A stretch of 64,000 nt of DNA from JTS-RE37 sp963756115 (GCA_963756115.1 CAVWMN010000010.1:930001-994000), one strand, 5' to 3'. Numbered from the stretch's first letter, positions 1 through 9,689 are shown. Numbers and translations: made by a program. The notes: a model not told the origin generated them from the letters alone.

Positions 1-261
1 ACAGGATTTCCGGATATGAAATGGACCATAGCGGAACAAATTGCCGAAGGCGATAAGGTAGTGACCCGGTTTGAATGGACCGGAACGCATAAGGGTGAAT
101 TCATGGGCATTCCTCCTACGAACAAAACGGTAAAAGTCTGGGGTATGGTTATCGATGTTGTGAGGGATGGCCTGTTTGCGGAAAGCAGGATAATCATGGA
201 TACTGCCGGTTTATTACAACAATTGGGAGTGATGCCGGCCCCTCAGGGGATGCCAGGTTAA
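1..261 (+). CDS. SnoaL-like / ester cyclase family protein (5' end outside window)
   Basis: The reading frame is open from base 1, so the gene begins upstream of the window and only about 86 C-terminal residues are seen. The stretch with GDKVVTRFEWTGTHKGEFMG followed by PTNKTVKVWG is the pattern of SnoaL-like polyketide-cyclase/ester-cyclase proteins, small cone-shaped alpha+beta barrels of the NTF2 superfamily. The GxxPTxK loop and the final strand before the C-terminal helix are visible. In this family such proteins are often of unknown substrate, so no reaction can be assigned. A methionine codon lies at position 16, but the similarity runs through it, so it is probably internal. Confidence 0.7.
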   Translation, partial: TGFPDMKWTIAEQIAEGDKVVTRFEWTGTHKGEFMGIPPTNKTVKVWGMVIDVVRDGLFAESRIIMDTAGLLQQLGVMPAPQGMPG

Positions 262-349
262 CAGCCCGGTACTCCGGTAAAACAACTGATTTATTTATCC
301 GGAATACAGATAAATTTCAGGAATTGTATCAAAATCGTCAGATTGATTA

Positions 350-706
350 ATGGATAATATTAAACTTTACATAGATTATATTGCCAAAATCACCGAGGCA
401 ATTGGGGTTTTGACCATTTTTTTGGGTTCCATCTTCGCAATTATCAGGTACATTTTTCTGTTAAAAAGAAAAAACGGACTCAGCTATATAGAACTTCGAC
501 AGGCAGTAGGCAAATCCATACTTTTAGGACTGGAAATCCTTATCGCGGCAGATATAATGGCTACAGTTGTCACCGAACCTAGTCTAAAATCAGTTTCCAT
601 TTTAGGACTGATCGTACTTATCCGGACTTTTCTAAGCCTTTCCCTGCAGGTTGAACTGGAAGGAAAATTTCCGTGGCAAAAGACGGGAAAGAATAAAGTG
701 GAATGA
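350..706 (+). CDS. DUF1622-like small membrane protein
   Basis: This 118-residue protein has three hydrophobic segments (about residues 12-35, 52-72 and 80-98) and a basic tail. The central part, with ELRQAVGKSILLGLEILIAA followed by a short polar turn and a third helix, is the layout of DUF1622 family inner-membrane proteins. The family has no established function. It stands alone: 88 bases separate it from the preceding stop and the next gene starts 239 bases further on. The ATG at 350 is the only start that leaves the first helix whole. The family call rests on the helix pattern and the conserved EILIAADI stretch. Confidence 0.7.
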   Translation: MDNIKLYIDYIAKITEAIGVLTIFLGSIFAIIRYIFLLKRKNGLSYIELRQAVGKSILLGLEILIAADIMATVVTEPSLKSVSILGLIVLIRTFLSLSLQVELEGKFPWQKTGKNKVE

Positions 707-945
707 TATAGCAGGGTTACACTGAAAGGAAAGTTTAGATGCTGGTTGGAAGGTTTTATGGGCCTTTGCAACTGTCGGCGGGAACTTCTGCCGGCGCAGC
801 TATACAGATGATCCCGGGGTGTGAAGATAAACCCTTCCGGGCCTGCTGGTACATCCTGTTATTCGCATTCCACCACTTTGATTGGCGCATTTACACCGTT
901 AGCACTTCTCAATTTTTTCGACATTTGCAGGATACTATCAGGACT

Positions 946-1539
946 ATGCGAAAAATAATAGTTTTATCAATGGTTACGCTGGATGGCGTGATACAGTCCC
1001 CCGGGGCACCGGAGGAAGATACTTCAGGAGGTTTTACATATGGCGGCTGGGTGGCTCCGTATGATGACGACGTATACGGACAGGTTGTAGCAAAAGAACT
1101 GGAACCGGCAGCCTATCTTCTGGGAAGGAAAACCTTTGAGATATGGGAGGCCTACTGGCCTCAACATGCAGACTTCTGGCCGGGCATCAACGATGGCAGA
1201 AAGTACGTGTTCTCAAAGACCCGGAACTCATCAGATTGGAAAAATTCCGAGTTTATTTCAAGCCTGACAGCGATCAAAAAGCTGAAAGGCTCAGATGGCC
1301 CGGACATCCAGGTATGGGGTAGCGGAGAGCTCGTTCAGCTCCTGCTTAAACAGGACCTGGTAGACGAACTCCGGCTCAAAATTCACCCGCTGACGTTAGG
1401 GAAGGGAAAAAAGCTGTTTGATTCGGGAACTATTCCGGCCTCTTTTGCAGTAGCGGATAGCCTGGTTACACCCAGCGGTGTTATTATTGCCGGGTACCGG
1501 CGGGCAGGAGATGTAAAGACAGGAACCATGGGAGCTTAA
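946..1539 (+). CDS. dihydrofolate reductase family protein (RibD C-terminal type)
   Basis: A 197-residue protein of the RibD C-terminal/DHFR-like fold, a group of NADPH-dependent reductases usually annotated as dihydrofolate reductase family. It begins with a first beta strand and loop KIIVLSMVTLDGVIQSPG, followed by LLGRKTFEIW and WGSGELVQLLL (cofactor-binding loops) and ends with IHPLTLGKGKKLFD. The open frame extends upstream to 739, but the extra residues look like translated intergenic DNA and the strand after ATG 946 is the family N-terminus, so 946 is chosen. True folate activity is not implied; most members of this subfamily are uncharacterised. It is a single-gene unit. Confidence 0.85.
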   Translation: MRKIIVLSMVTLDGVIQSPGAPEEDTSGGFTYGGWVAPYDDDVYGQVVAKELEPAAYLLGRKTFEIWEAYWPQHADFWPGINDGRKYVFSKTRNSSDWKNSEFISSLTAIKKLKGSDGPDIQVWGSGELVQLLLKQDLVDELRLKIHPLTLGKGKKLFDSGTIPASFAVADSLVTPSGVIIAGYRRAGDVKTGTMGA

Positions 1540-1916
1540 CACCGGCCCAAAATAAGGATTATATCTCCGGAGGCAAGGTCCATATCCCTGCTACCCCCTT
1601 ACCTTTTTCAGGGTATCTTCTTTACATCCATAGCGGTTACTTCCTCGCCTCCCCCTCCCTGTATATGTGTCACAATTCACGGTCATACATCGCATTAAAG
1701 CCAGGTGCCGGCCAATCCCGTAACTGCCAGGTACAGCCGACTATATAACTCTTTATGGGAGACCCATTTTAAATGGCATCAGGTTTTCAATGAAATGTGG
1801 ACTGAAATTTGAAATGGACAAAATCAGCAACTCCGGGTAAGAAATAGCCGGAATGAACGAAAAAAGCGACTAACTTTAAACATGCAAATGATTCAAACCA
1901 AATAAGCTTAACCGAA
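1540..1916. other. intergenic stretch, no gene seen
   Basis: 377 bases between the DHFR-like gene and the anion transporter. No convincing reading frame on either strand. A TAACTTTA box at 1871-1878 resembles the Bacteroidota -7 element and lies 38 bases before the transporter start, but no TTG element is found at the right distance upstream, so it is only a weak promoter candidate. Confidence 0.5.
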
Positions 1917-3341
1917 GTGGAAAAACGATCACCTACCAACCCGAAAGCCGGCTGGATAAAGAAATTAATCACCCTGGCATTCGGTATACTCATCTGGAAC
2001 CTTCCTGTGCCCTGGGACCTGTCACTTGATTCCTGGCATTTGTTTGCCATATTTATGACCGCCATCTTTGGGGTTTTAATTGAAGCCCTCTCCATTTTTA
2101 CCGCATCGGTCCTGGCATTAGTGGCAGCCGTCCTGCTAAAGGTCCTTACCCCTGAAGTAGCTTTTTCCGGATTTTCAGAAAGTTTCATACTGCTTATACT
2201 CGCCGCTTTCCTGGTCGCTAAAGGTGTAATAAAATCCGGGTTGGGAAGGCGCATCGCCTTTTTGCTGATTCGCCGCTTTGGAAAATCTACCTTAAACCTG
2301 GGGTATTGCATCGTTGCCACCGATACGCTCCTCGGACCTGCCATCCCCAGTAATACGGCGCGTTCCGGTATCCTCTACCCTATTGCCCATGCGCTGTCCC
2401 TGGACACCGGATCCCTGCCAACACCGGAAAGCAGAAGGAAAACGGGGAGTTACCTCATGATGACCGCCATTTCCGGGCACACCATAAGTTCAGCCCTGTG
2501 GTTTACCGGAATGGCCGCCAATCCGGTGGGTGCCGGGATCGCGGCGCAGTTCGGCGTCAATATGAATTTCGGGAATTGGTTTTTGGTTGCTTCGGTGCCC
2601 TGTATCATAGCACTGATCATAATCCCACTCCTGTTGTATAAACTCTTTCCCCCGGAAATCAAATATACCCCCGAGGCACCGGTGATGGCAAAAAAGGCAC
2701 TCCTTGAATTGGGGCCCATGGGGGCCCAGGAATGGATTATGGGCGGTACATTTTTTGGGATGATCATCCTGTGGGCTTTGTCGCCCGTCCTGGATATCGA
2801 CCTGGCTATCGTAGCCTTTCTGGGCTTATCGGTATTGATCGTGGCTGGGGTATACACCCTTGAGGATATACGGCAGGGTGCCGGCGATGCATTGGAAACC
2901 TATATTTGGTTTGCCATCCTGTATATGATGAGCACGGCACTGAATGACATGGGCTTTATGAAAACCCTGGGGGCTCAAATCGCTACCTACATCAGCGGTT
3001 ATAACTGGGTAACGGTCTATCTCCTCTTGACAGTATTATATGTTGGTATCCACTACCTTTTTGTCAGCCAGACCGCGCATTTGCTGGCGTTATATGCTGT
3101 ATTTTTACAGGTTGCCGTAAATGCCGAGGTACCTGCTGCACTCATGGCATTTATGTTATCGTTCGCCACCAATTATTTTGCCGTCATGACCCCCCAGGCT
3201 TCCAGTTCAAACGTGCTGTTTGCCGGCAGCGGCTTTTTACCCTCGGAGGATATCTATAAACAAGGCGCCCTTATCACGGTGTTTAACCTGGCGATCTTCC
3301 TGCTGGCAACACCCTGGATACTATGGTCTTCGTCGTTATAA
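1917..3341 (+). CDS. DASS (SLC13/CitT-like) anion:Na+ symporter or antiporter
   Basis: A 474-residue polytopic membrane protein with about 11-12 hydrophobic helices. It has the divalent anion:sodium symporter (DASS) hallmarks: an SNT motif in IPSNTARSGILYPIA in the first half, and the related PQASSSNVLFAGSGF signature in the second. The length and spacing fit the CitT/YflS/2-oxoglutarate-malate translocator subgroup, so the likely substrates are di- or tricarboxylates, taken up with sodium or exchanged. The start is a GTG at 1917; no in-frame ATG precedes the first helix, making this a probable non-ATG start. A strong inverted repeat follows the gene. The exact substrate cannot be read from the sequence. 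Confidence 0.85.
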   Translation: MEKRSPTNPKAGWIKKLITLAFGILIWNLPVPWDLSLDSWHLFAIFMTAIFGVLIEALSIFTASVLALVAAVLLKVLTPEVAFSGFSESFILLILAAFLVAKGVIKSGLGRRIAFLLIRRFGKSTLNLGYCIVATDTLLGPAIPSNTARSGILYPIAHALSLDTGSLPTPESRRKTGSYLMMTAISGHTISSALWFTGMAANPVGAGIAAQFGVNMNFGNWFLVASVPCIIALIIIPLLLYKLFPPEIKYTPEAPVMAKKALLELGPMGAQEWIMGGTFFGMIILWALSPVLDIDLAIVAFLGLSVLIVAGVYTLEDIRQGAGDALETYIWFAILYMMSTALNDMGFMKTLGAQIATYISGYNWVTVYLLLTVLYVGIHYLFVSQTAHLLALYAVFLQVAVNAEVPAALMAFMLSFATNYFAVMTPQASSSNVLFAGSGFLPSEDIYKQGALITVFNLAIFLLATPWILWSSSL

Positions 3342-3365
3342 GGGTATCATGCTGCCTACCGCATT

Positions 3366-3387
3366 AAAATCCCGAATTCGGGGTTTT
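3366..3387. terminator. bidirectional Rho-independent terminator
   Basis: An almost perfect inverted repeat, AAAATCCCG - AATT - CGGGGTTTT, with one G-T wobble. It has A-runs on one side and T-runs on the other, so it can work in both directions. It lies between the convergent DASS transporter (ends 3341) and the Na/Pi cotransporter (ends 3501 on the minus strand). Confidence 0.75.
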
Positions 3388-3500
3388 GTTGTATACGGAA
3401 AAACCCATTTGAATCATGCTGTAACTTTGCCATCTTTTGGTTTGGATTTGAAAAACTTATCACGGGGCTGTTTTTGCAGTTTGCGGGGGGTCTGGGGTCC

Positions 3501-5219
3501 TTAATAATCATTCTCTTCCAGGGTATCGCTGATATCCTGAACTACGTCAAATTGCTGTATCTCTTCACTGTTTAACAACAATTCCCGAATGCCCAGTAGT
3601 ACTTGCCTTGAGGATTGTACAAACGCCCTGTTGGCCATGATGATACTGGACAACTCCATATCCTGGATCTGTTTGCTGTTGATTGCCTGGGATGCAAGGG
3701 CAATGAAGTGTTTATCATCTTCTTTCAATTGCTTCAGGATCCTTAAAATAGCCTTCATTCTATTCTTCTTCCCATTTTCTTCTATAATCTTATCAATCTT
3801 TAAATAGGTTTCGATCAAACGTTTCCTGAAATGTGTATTCTGGTCATTCAGGAATTTGTTGTCTGCATTTTCGAACTCGTCAAAATTATGTTTAACATCC
3901 TTCAGGGATTTTGCAGAGTGCATAGCTAATCTGGCCGCATGCATATACCTGTTCAATTCCCCGGATTCCGTTTCTGACAGTTCATTGGACTGTATCGCTG
4001 CTGAAAAAGCAAAAATCCTTGCCTGTAACAATTTCAGATTATCATAAACAGCCTCTTGTGAAACCATGCTTTCTTTCTTTTCAGACACGCTATAGTTATA
4101 TTCTGAAAAAACCAAATTCTGGTCGATATGGAGGATGTTTAGGTTATACCGGAGCACATTTTTAACCAGGTGTAACGTTTCCTTTTTCATGGCGGAAATA
4201 GCTGCTTCGGCCACTTCCGGGGTCGTGTTGTTGATGTATAAGGTAACCGCTGTCTTTTTATCAGGAAATACCCGGATCAACTGTCGGGCCATAACTGTGA
4301 TAAATGGAAAAAACACCAGTACGCCCAGGATATTGAAAATCGTATGGAACAATGCCAGGCCTATTACAGCATCCGTTTTAATATCCACAACCCGACTGAC
4401 TATATAAATAAGAATTGGCATTAAAATCAATGCAACCAGAGCGGTTACCAGGTTGAACACCAAATGACTGAATGCAACCCTCTTCTTTACCTGCACGGCG
4501 CCAATGGCCCCCAGTAGAATAGTTGCTGTAGTACCTACATTTGCGCCGATAACCATCGCAGTAGCAGCGTTAAACGAAATAATATCCAGGTTAAGGGCCG
4601 TAAGTACGATTGCAATGGTTGCCGAACTGGACTGCATTACTGCAGTCAGGAGTATGCCGATGCCCAAATAAAAGAAAATGCCATAGTTGGGGATCGTGGA
4701 GATATCCAGGGTGGTGGTGAATACTTCCATACTGACTTTCATATAGTCGAGCCCCATAAAGAGAAAACCAAAGCCAACAACCAGTTTGCTGAAATTCGCG
4801 TATTTTTCTGAATTACCCAGGAAGATCAGCCCCAGTCCACCAGTACCTATCAATGGAAGTGCAAAACTCTCTATGCTGACTTTAAAACCCAAAGACGCAA
4901 CGATCCATGCGGTAACCGTAGTTCCAATATTGGAGCCCAGTATAACACCGATGGCATTTTCCATCGTCATTATCCCTGCACCTACGAAGGCGAGGACCAT
5001 CAATGAAACGGCTGAACTGCTCTGCAGCACCGAGGTTGCAAGGATTCCGGAAAATATAGACTTGATCTTTCCGGTAGTATATTCCCGTATGAGCCGCTTA
5101 AAGGACCTCCCTGAAAGCTTTTTAATGGATTCCTCCATCAAATACATCCCGAACAGGAATATACCCAATCCTGCCAATAATTTCCAAATGTCAAATCCTT
5201 CGGGCATAGTGTAGGTCAA
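3501..5219 (-). CDS. Na/Pi cotransporter family protein with PhoU-like C-terminus
   Basis: A 572-residue protein with two inverted membrane repeats, each carrying the QSSSA signature of Na+/phosphate cotransporters (PF02690): Q66 in SVLQSSSAVS and Q196 in AVMQSSSATIA. Each is followed by a GSNIGTT or GANVGTT loop, as in NptA/YjbB-type proteins. Residues 1-310 hold about eight helices. From about 340 to 560 the protein is soluble, helical and charged, like the PhoU-related domain fused to bacterial members. It probably imports or exports phosphate with sodium; the PhoU-like part may regulate it. The ATG at 5217-5219 is used; a second methionine five residues in is also possible. It is convergent with the DASS transporter. 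Confidence 0.88.
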   Translation of the reverse strand: MTYTMPEGFDIWKLLAGLGIFLFGMYLMEESIKKLSGRSFKRLIREYTTGKIKSIFSGILATSVLQSSSAVSLMVLAFVGAGIMTMENAIGVILGSNIGTTVTAWIVASLGFKVSIESFALPLIGTGGLGLIFLGNSEKYANFSKLVVGFGFLFMGLDYMKVSMEVFTTTLDISTIPNYGIFFYLGIGILLTAVMQSSSATIAIVLTALNLDIISFNAATAMVIGANVGTTATILLGAIGAVQVKKRVAFSHLVFNLVTALVALILMPILIYIVSRVVDIKTDAVIGLALFHTIFNILGVLVFFPFITVMARQLIRVFPDKKTAVTLYINNTTPEVAEAAISAMKKETLHLVKNVLRYNLNILHIDQNLVFSEYNYSVSEKKESMVSQEAVYDNLKLLQARIFAFSAAIQSNELSETESGELNRYMHAARLAMHSAKSLKDVKHNFDEFENADNKFLNDQNTHFRKRLIETYLKIDKIIEENGKKNRMKAILRILKQLKEDDKHFIALASQAINSKQIQDMELSSIIMANRAFVQSSRQVLLGIRELLLNSEEIQQFDVVQDISDTLEENDY

Positions 5220-5753
5220 AGTTTGGTCAAATGGCGCTATTGGTTTTGAAAAATAGCCGCCAAACCTTTATTCAAACGGGTTAAAAATATCTGCCCGGAA
5301 CAAAATATACCATGATAAATGTCATGAGTGATAATGGCACTGATGATTTGATGCCATGCATATCATTTGAAAAGCTGCGGGATGCCATAGTCCATGCAAC
5401 TGGGGCTACAGATGGAATGACTGCATTAAATTTCATCAAAGAGGATAGACTGTTGCTGCGATACAGAAAATTGAAAGTATAGGGAAATCCTGTAATACGG
5501 CATCGAAGCTCTTAAATCCAGGGATGTGCAGGCTCAGAATAAAAACAGCCGGGATTTTGGATCACCTGTATCATGAACATAAGTACGAACAAAAGCCAAA
5601 TTAGGGTTGCTTCATGATGGCAGAGATAAAAACAAAATTCTATTTTTACAGGAAGAGGTGTTCGGTTGCAGGAGATCCCGTACGTAATCCCACCATGAAC
5701 TGAGGGTCATCCCCATGTTAAAAGCGCATACATCAAGCAACATTTCATAACAA
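5220..5753. other. intergenic stretch between divergent genes
   Basis: 534 bases between the divergent Na/Pi cotransporter and SnoaL-like genes, presumably holding promoters for both. No textbook TAnnTTTG box with a matching TTG was found. The only protein-like content is the 56-residue frame at 5312-5482, listed separately. Confidence 0.4.
5312..5482 (+). CDS. possible small protein or gene fragment (56 aa)
   Basis: An ATG-to-TAG frame of 56 codons, shorter than usual gene-calling limits. The C-terminal two thirds look protein-like: FEKLRDAIVHATG, then ATDGMTALNFIKEDRLLL, ending in a basic RYRKLKV. There is no clear ribosome-binding site and no family is recognised. It could be a real small protein, the 3' end of a decayed gene (the window has many), or chance. 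Confidence 0.25.
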   Translation: MINVMSDNGTDDLMPCISFEKLRDAIVHATGATDGMTALNFIKEDRLLLRYRKLKV

Positions 5754-6158
5754 ATGAAATTAAATATCAAAACCGGTTGTGGCAATTCCCCCAAAAAAGA
5801 GCTGGTCAAAAACCTTACAGTCTGGTTTGCTTCCTATGCCATTCAGCAAGTGCTGCCGTACTTGGATACTGACGTCAAATGGACCCTGGAAGGGGATGTA
5901 CCCATTGTAGGTAAGGAGCGCTTTGCAGCAGCACTCGGGGAGATGAGCCAAAATAAGGCTGTCAAACTCAACATTTACAGCATTATCACCCATGGTAAAG
6001 AAGCTGCGGTAAACGGGGAGATGGTGATGGAAGACGGGGCCATTTATGCATTCGCGGATTTTTATGAATTCAATAGTGCAAAAAGCACAAGAGTAAAGTC
6101 TATCACGTCCTATGTCATCCAAAAAACCACTACATCATCAGGTGGCTACCCCACGTAG
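5754..6158 (+). CDS. SnoaL-like nuclear transport factor 2 family protein
   Basis: A 134-residue soluble protein. After a short N-terminal tail it shows the NTF2/SnoaL pattern: a helix with WFASYAIQQVLPYLDTDVKW, then WTLEGDVPIVGKERFAAAL, and later strands NGEMVMEDGAIYAFADFYEF. These form the alpha+beta cone seen in many small isomerases, cyclases and orphan stress proteins. The substrate is unknown. The ATG at 5754 is the first in frame and fits the expected length. It is convergent with the ScyD/ScyE-like lipoprotein. Confidence 0.7.
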   Translation: MKLNIKTGCGNSPKKELVKNLTVWFASYAIQQVLPYLDTDVKWTLEGDVPIVGKERFAAALGEMSQNKAVKLNIYSIITHGKEAAVNGEMVMEDGAIYAFADFYEFNSAKSTRVKSITSYVIQKTTTSSGGYPT

Positions 6159-6282
6159 CTTATCCATTATACTTTATCCCATCATCTTTCTGCTATCTTT
6201 TTACCTATGGCGAAATCCACATACTTCGAACGAACATGATCGGGGATGTATAACCTGCCTGTCAGGGTCCTGACCCAAATAA

Positions 6283-7395
6283 CTACAGCGGGATCTCGAT
6301 AACCTCAGCCAATTCCGGATTGAGAGAGTGGGTTGTAGCCCAAAGTCGCCCGTCTTTCCCGAAGGTAATCGCTGTGAGGCCCGGAATCCCGGAGGCTACG
6401 ACTTTTACTTCCAGCGTCTCAAGGTTGATGGCGCTGATACTCCCACCTGCGCCCCCGCCAAAAACTTCTACGGCGAACCAGCTTTGCTCATCGAGTTCAG
6501 CGACATATAGTTTCCCGTCCTGGCAAAACACCAAATCTATGATGGAGGTGAAGCCACCGTCAAAAAGCTTCTCACTGTGCGAACCATTCCCACAATCTTC
6601 GCCCGAGGCATCGGGTGAAATCTTCCAGATATTGGAGGCTCCTGCAGGAGCCGGGAAACCTTTGAGTTCCCCAACATAGTAATAGCCGTCCGGGCCCACT
6701 GCTACAGCCGTTGGAACGGCCTGGGCAGGCATTTCCGGAATATCACAGATAAAAGCGAGGTCTGGCGCTATCGGATCGGGACACCCGATCAGGCCCTGGA
6801 GGTTGGCTGTTGACACCAGTTCATCAGGAAATACGGCAATAACTTCAATAGTACCCTGATTATCTACCCGGAGCAGATCATTGCCCCCTGCATCCACCAC
6901 CAGTGCGGAATTGCCCCCCAGGGAGGCAACACCGAAAGGATTGGAGTCCACCCCGGCACCATCCGGATCGTGTGCCTCTTCAAATGCAAACAGGTTGGCA
7001 ATCAGTTTTGTGTTGCCGTTTGAAACACGGTGCAGACCCTGTCCGGTGTCGCTAACAGCACCCTCCTCCCCGCCGGCAGCCCCGGTAGTGGCCCACAAAG
7101 AACTATTCCCCAGAGGTCCTATGTCGGTTACACCTGGCAGGGATATTTTGATAGTACCTGTGGCATCCGTAATCCCGGCTCCCGCGTCGGCCACCAATAT
7201 GTCGCCATTGGGTATTGTTGCGAGACCGAACAACGGGGTGGCAAACCCTTCGGATTTGGATTCCGGAACGGTGGTAACCGCATCGGAGGAACTTGTTTTT
7301 AAAGCTTCCGGCTCGGTGGGTACAGGATCTTCACTACAACCTGTAAAGGATAAGATAAAAAGCAATAGTACCCCGGTAAGAACATAATTCTTCAT
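6283..7395 (-). CDS. ScyD/ScyE-like beta-propeller lipoprotein
   Basis: A 370-residue exported lipoprotein. The chosen start gives MKNYVLTGVLLLFILSFTGC, a classical lipoprotein signal with lipobox SFTGC; an upstream ATG at 7422 would add nine residues that spoil the signal. The mature part repeats a loop-strand pattern (FATPLFGLATIPNGDILVAD, then later PTAVAVGPDGYYYVGELKGF and LTAITFGKDGRLWATTHS), as in the ScyD/ScyE family and NHL/SMP-30-like propellers. ScyD/ScyE proteins accompany scytonemin genes in cyanobacteria, but homologues are widespread, so no pathway is implied. It probably sits on the outer membrane facing the periplasm or surface. Confidence 0.8.
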   Translation of the reverse strand: MKNYVLTGVLLLFILSFTGCSEDPVPTEPEALKTSSSDAVTTVPESKSEGFATPLFGLATIPNGDILVADAGAGITDATGTIKISLPGVTDIGPLGNSSLWATTGAAGGEEGAVSDTGQGLHRVSNGNTKLIANLFAFEEAHDPDGAGVDSNPFGVASLGGNSALVVDAGGNDLLRVDNQGTIEVIAVFPDELVSTANLQGLIGCPDPIAPDLAFICDIPEMPAQAVPTAVAVGPDGYYYVGELKGFPAPAGASNIWKISPDASGEDCGNGSHSEKLFDGGFTSIIDLVFCQDGKLYVAELDEQSWFAVEVFGGGAGGSISAINLETLEVKVVASGIPGLTAITFGKDGRLWATTHSLNPELAEVIEIPL

Positions 7396-7942
7396 AATGT
7401 TAGTGTTTTGGGTGATTAACATGTAAATTATAACTAAAAAGGGGGCGTATTTTTCAATCTGGCAGTAGAGTGATAGCCAGTAAGTTTCTGACGTGTGCGC
7501 TAAAATAGAAATGGTTGTACGGACAACCGCTGTTGCCTTAAAACCAGACTTTATGTATCATATTTTAGGGCCACGCCCCATAAAGATATCAATTTTAACA
7601 TAATAAGCAAATAGTGCAAACCGGAAAACATCCGGTATTCAGGAAGACTAAATGGCTTTTACTGCTTATCCTATTTATTCCCAACCTATGAATAAGAAAT
7701 GCTCCCTGCAAAGTAGTGGCAATACGGTGGAAGACCAACAGCCAAGCGCAAAACCACCAAAAATTCAATAACCGCCCGATTTATATCCGGAAATTCTTTA
7801 ATTTTAAGTACATCGAATGGGAAAAATTGATCCTCCCCCCTGTTCCCCCTATCGCTTAATTATCCAATACCTGTTAATGACCCGGATCTGCGGCGATGCC
7901 ATTTGGTTTAACGCGTATCACTAGTAATTAAAACCTTTAACT
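7396..7942. other. intergenic stretch between divergent genes
   Basis: 547 bases between the divergent lipoprotein and oxidoreductase genes. AT-rich patches are present, but no convincing open frame, hairpin or complete -33/-7 promoter pair was found on either strand. Confidence 0.4.
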
Positions 7943-8581
7943 ATGAAAAAAATTGGAATCCTCGGCTCCGGGGTGGTGGCACAAACGTTGGGAAGTGGTT
8001 TTGTGAAACATGGATACCGGGTTATGTTGGGTACTAGGGACCCCCGGAAGTTAGAGAAGTGGCAGACCGCAAACGGCGAAAGGGGTACGGTAGGGAGTGT
8101 TTCAGATGCTTCAGAATTTGGAGAGCTGCTGGTGCTGGCCGTTAAGGGGACGGCAGCCATGGCAGCCTTACAGAGCATTGGCGGGGATCTGGCAGGTAAA
8201 ACCATTATGGATGCCACTAACCCCATCGCAGATGCACCCCCCGTCAACGGCGTACTGCAGTTTTTTACCGGTCAGAATGAATCCCTGATGGAACAGCTGC
8301 AGACCGCATTTCCAAAAGCCCGCTTCGTTAAGGCTTTTAACAGCGTCAGCAGCCTCAAAATGGTCAATCCGGGTTTTGATATGGTGCCGACCATGTTTAT
8401 TTGCGGAAATGACAAAAATGCAAAAAATACGATTGCTGATATTGTCAGGCAATTCGGTTGGGAAGCTGAGGATATGGGGGGCGCTGAAGCGGCACGTGCC
8501 ATTGAGCCCCTTTGCATGCTGTATTGCATTCCCGGGTTTCTGGAGAATCGATGGACGCATGCCTTTAAATTGCTGAAATAA
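7943..8581 (+). CDS. NADPH-dependent F420 reductase-like oxidoreductase
   Basis: A 212-residue protein starting with a dinucleotide-binding fold, KIGILGSGVVAQTLGSGF, then GTRDPRKLEKW, where the basic residues suggest NADP(H). This is the F420_oxidored/ProC-like Rossmann domain (PF03807). TNPIADAPPVNGVLQFF and FVKAFNSVSSLKMVNPGF match the small bacterial relatives of F420-dependent NADP reductase. Flavobacteria do not normally make F420, so the physiological substrate is probably something else. The ATG at 7943 follows an AT-rich leader. The DNA downstream is degenerate. Confidence 0.8.
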   Translation: MKKIGILGSGVVAQTLGSGFVKHGYRVMLGTRDPRKLEKWQTANGERGTVGSVSDASEFGELLVLAVKGTAAMAALQSIGGDLAGKTIMDATNPIADAPPVNGVLQFFTGQNESLMEQLQTAFPKARFVKAFNSVSSLKMVNPGFDMVPTMFICGNDKNAKNTIADIVRQFGWEAEDMGGAEAARAIEPLCMLYCIPGFLENRWTHAFKLLK

Positions 8582-8641
8582 AGTATTCGCACCGTGTTTC
8601 AGTTCCCGGGAATTCGGCATTAAATTATAATCATTTAAATA

Positions 8642-8782
8642 ATGAGACAAGATTTTAAACCCAGAGGATATAATTCTGTATCACCTTCTATTTTAAAATG
8701 GTTTCGTTGCATTACTAATGGACAGGCGCGAAAACACAGGGAGCTTCAAAATGGTGAAGGATTTATGCGGTTAAGGTATTGA
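8642..8782 (+). pseudogene. VOC (PhnB/glyoxalase-like) gene remnant, N-terminus only
   Basis: The short frame begins MRQDFKPRGYNSVSPSIL, very like the start of PhnB-type VOC proteins, where GYNSVSPY is typical. After about 17 residues the resemblance stops and the frame ends at TGA near 8780. It is best read as the truncated beginning of a lost VOC gene and marks the upstream edge of the degenerate region. Confidence 0.45.
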
Positions 8783-8889
8783 GATCGAACGTGATACGGA
8801 CCATGGCGATAAAACCCATCGCTACTGCACGGGCGGAAATCAGGATTGATGATTCTGTCCTGATGTTTGGTAATCTCTTGCCAGAAGGA

Positions 8890-9506
8890 TGTGGCCGTTC
8901 CACCGGTCAAGGACACCACGTGTTGACTCATAGCTATGTTGCCGGATGTTGATTTTGCTCGTACTCGAATAATGTACCATGGCTTTGGGGTGTGAACCAC
9001 TGGAAAAACAAAAGAACGGGAAGGTGACCCGGATCGCAAGCGTGCTTTGATTCACAGCTATGGCAGCGATCGATTCCCGGATTTCAATGCTGCCGGACAG
9101 TACCAAAACCGTACTTCGAAACAATATAGCTGGAATTTGCAGGATTCAACAAAACTGGCCGATGCCATCAATGTGTCTTTGGCGATACTATTTCAGAAAG
9201 CAACCCCCTTCAGCCGATGTAGATTCTACACTCTCCAGGTGGGCGAGGATGTATACAACTACATGTGGGGAATCAATGAACTTTTTGTCCAGGTACCTTG
9301 AAGGATTACAACAGAACCAAAAATTTAAGGGATATAAAAGTCCCGACACTCTACATAGGAGGGGAATATGATCCTGCGTGCCCAGTGACCCTGCGGTATT
9401 ATCAAGGTTTGACACCTAATTCCGAGGTAGTGGTCATTCGGATGCCGGGCATATTACCATGAATGACAACCCGGCTGCATATACCGAAGCAATCTCCGGT
9501 TTTTAA
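8890..9506 (+). pseudogene. proline iminopeptidase-like alpha/beta hydrolase, frameshifted
   Basis: Pieces of one S33-type hydrolase are spread over all three forward frames. Reading across frames gives EDVYNYMWGINELF, then LKDYNRTKNLRDIKVPTLYI, GGEYDPACPVTLRYYQGL and DAGHITMNDNPAAYTEAISG. These match the lid and the C-terminal part of proline iminopeptidases, including the catalytic Asp (GGEYDP) and His (DAGH). At least three frameshifts and several stop codons separate the pieces, and the GxSxGG nucleophile region is no longer readable. The left boundary is approximate. Confidence 0.75.
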
Positions 9507-9689
9507 CATCGGCTCATAATCAATAGGCTTAAGAATACGACCTTTTACACGTGAAATAACGTTGACATGCCTGTGAAAGAAACACGCCCTTGTCTTTCAA
9601 CCCGGGTAGCTGAAAGCGATTCTTAAAAATTGTCTTCACCAAATTATGGCAGACGAGGATGAAATTTACCTATCCCTGCCCGTTAGCAT

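Noticed and set aside
3422..3429. Perfect TAACTTTG -7 promoter box on the plus strand after the DASS transporter
   Set aside because: No TTG or TTTG lies 17-23 bases upstream, and no plus-strand gene follows before the end of the convergent Na/Pi gene. Single boxes of this kind occur by chance.
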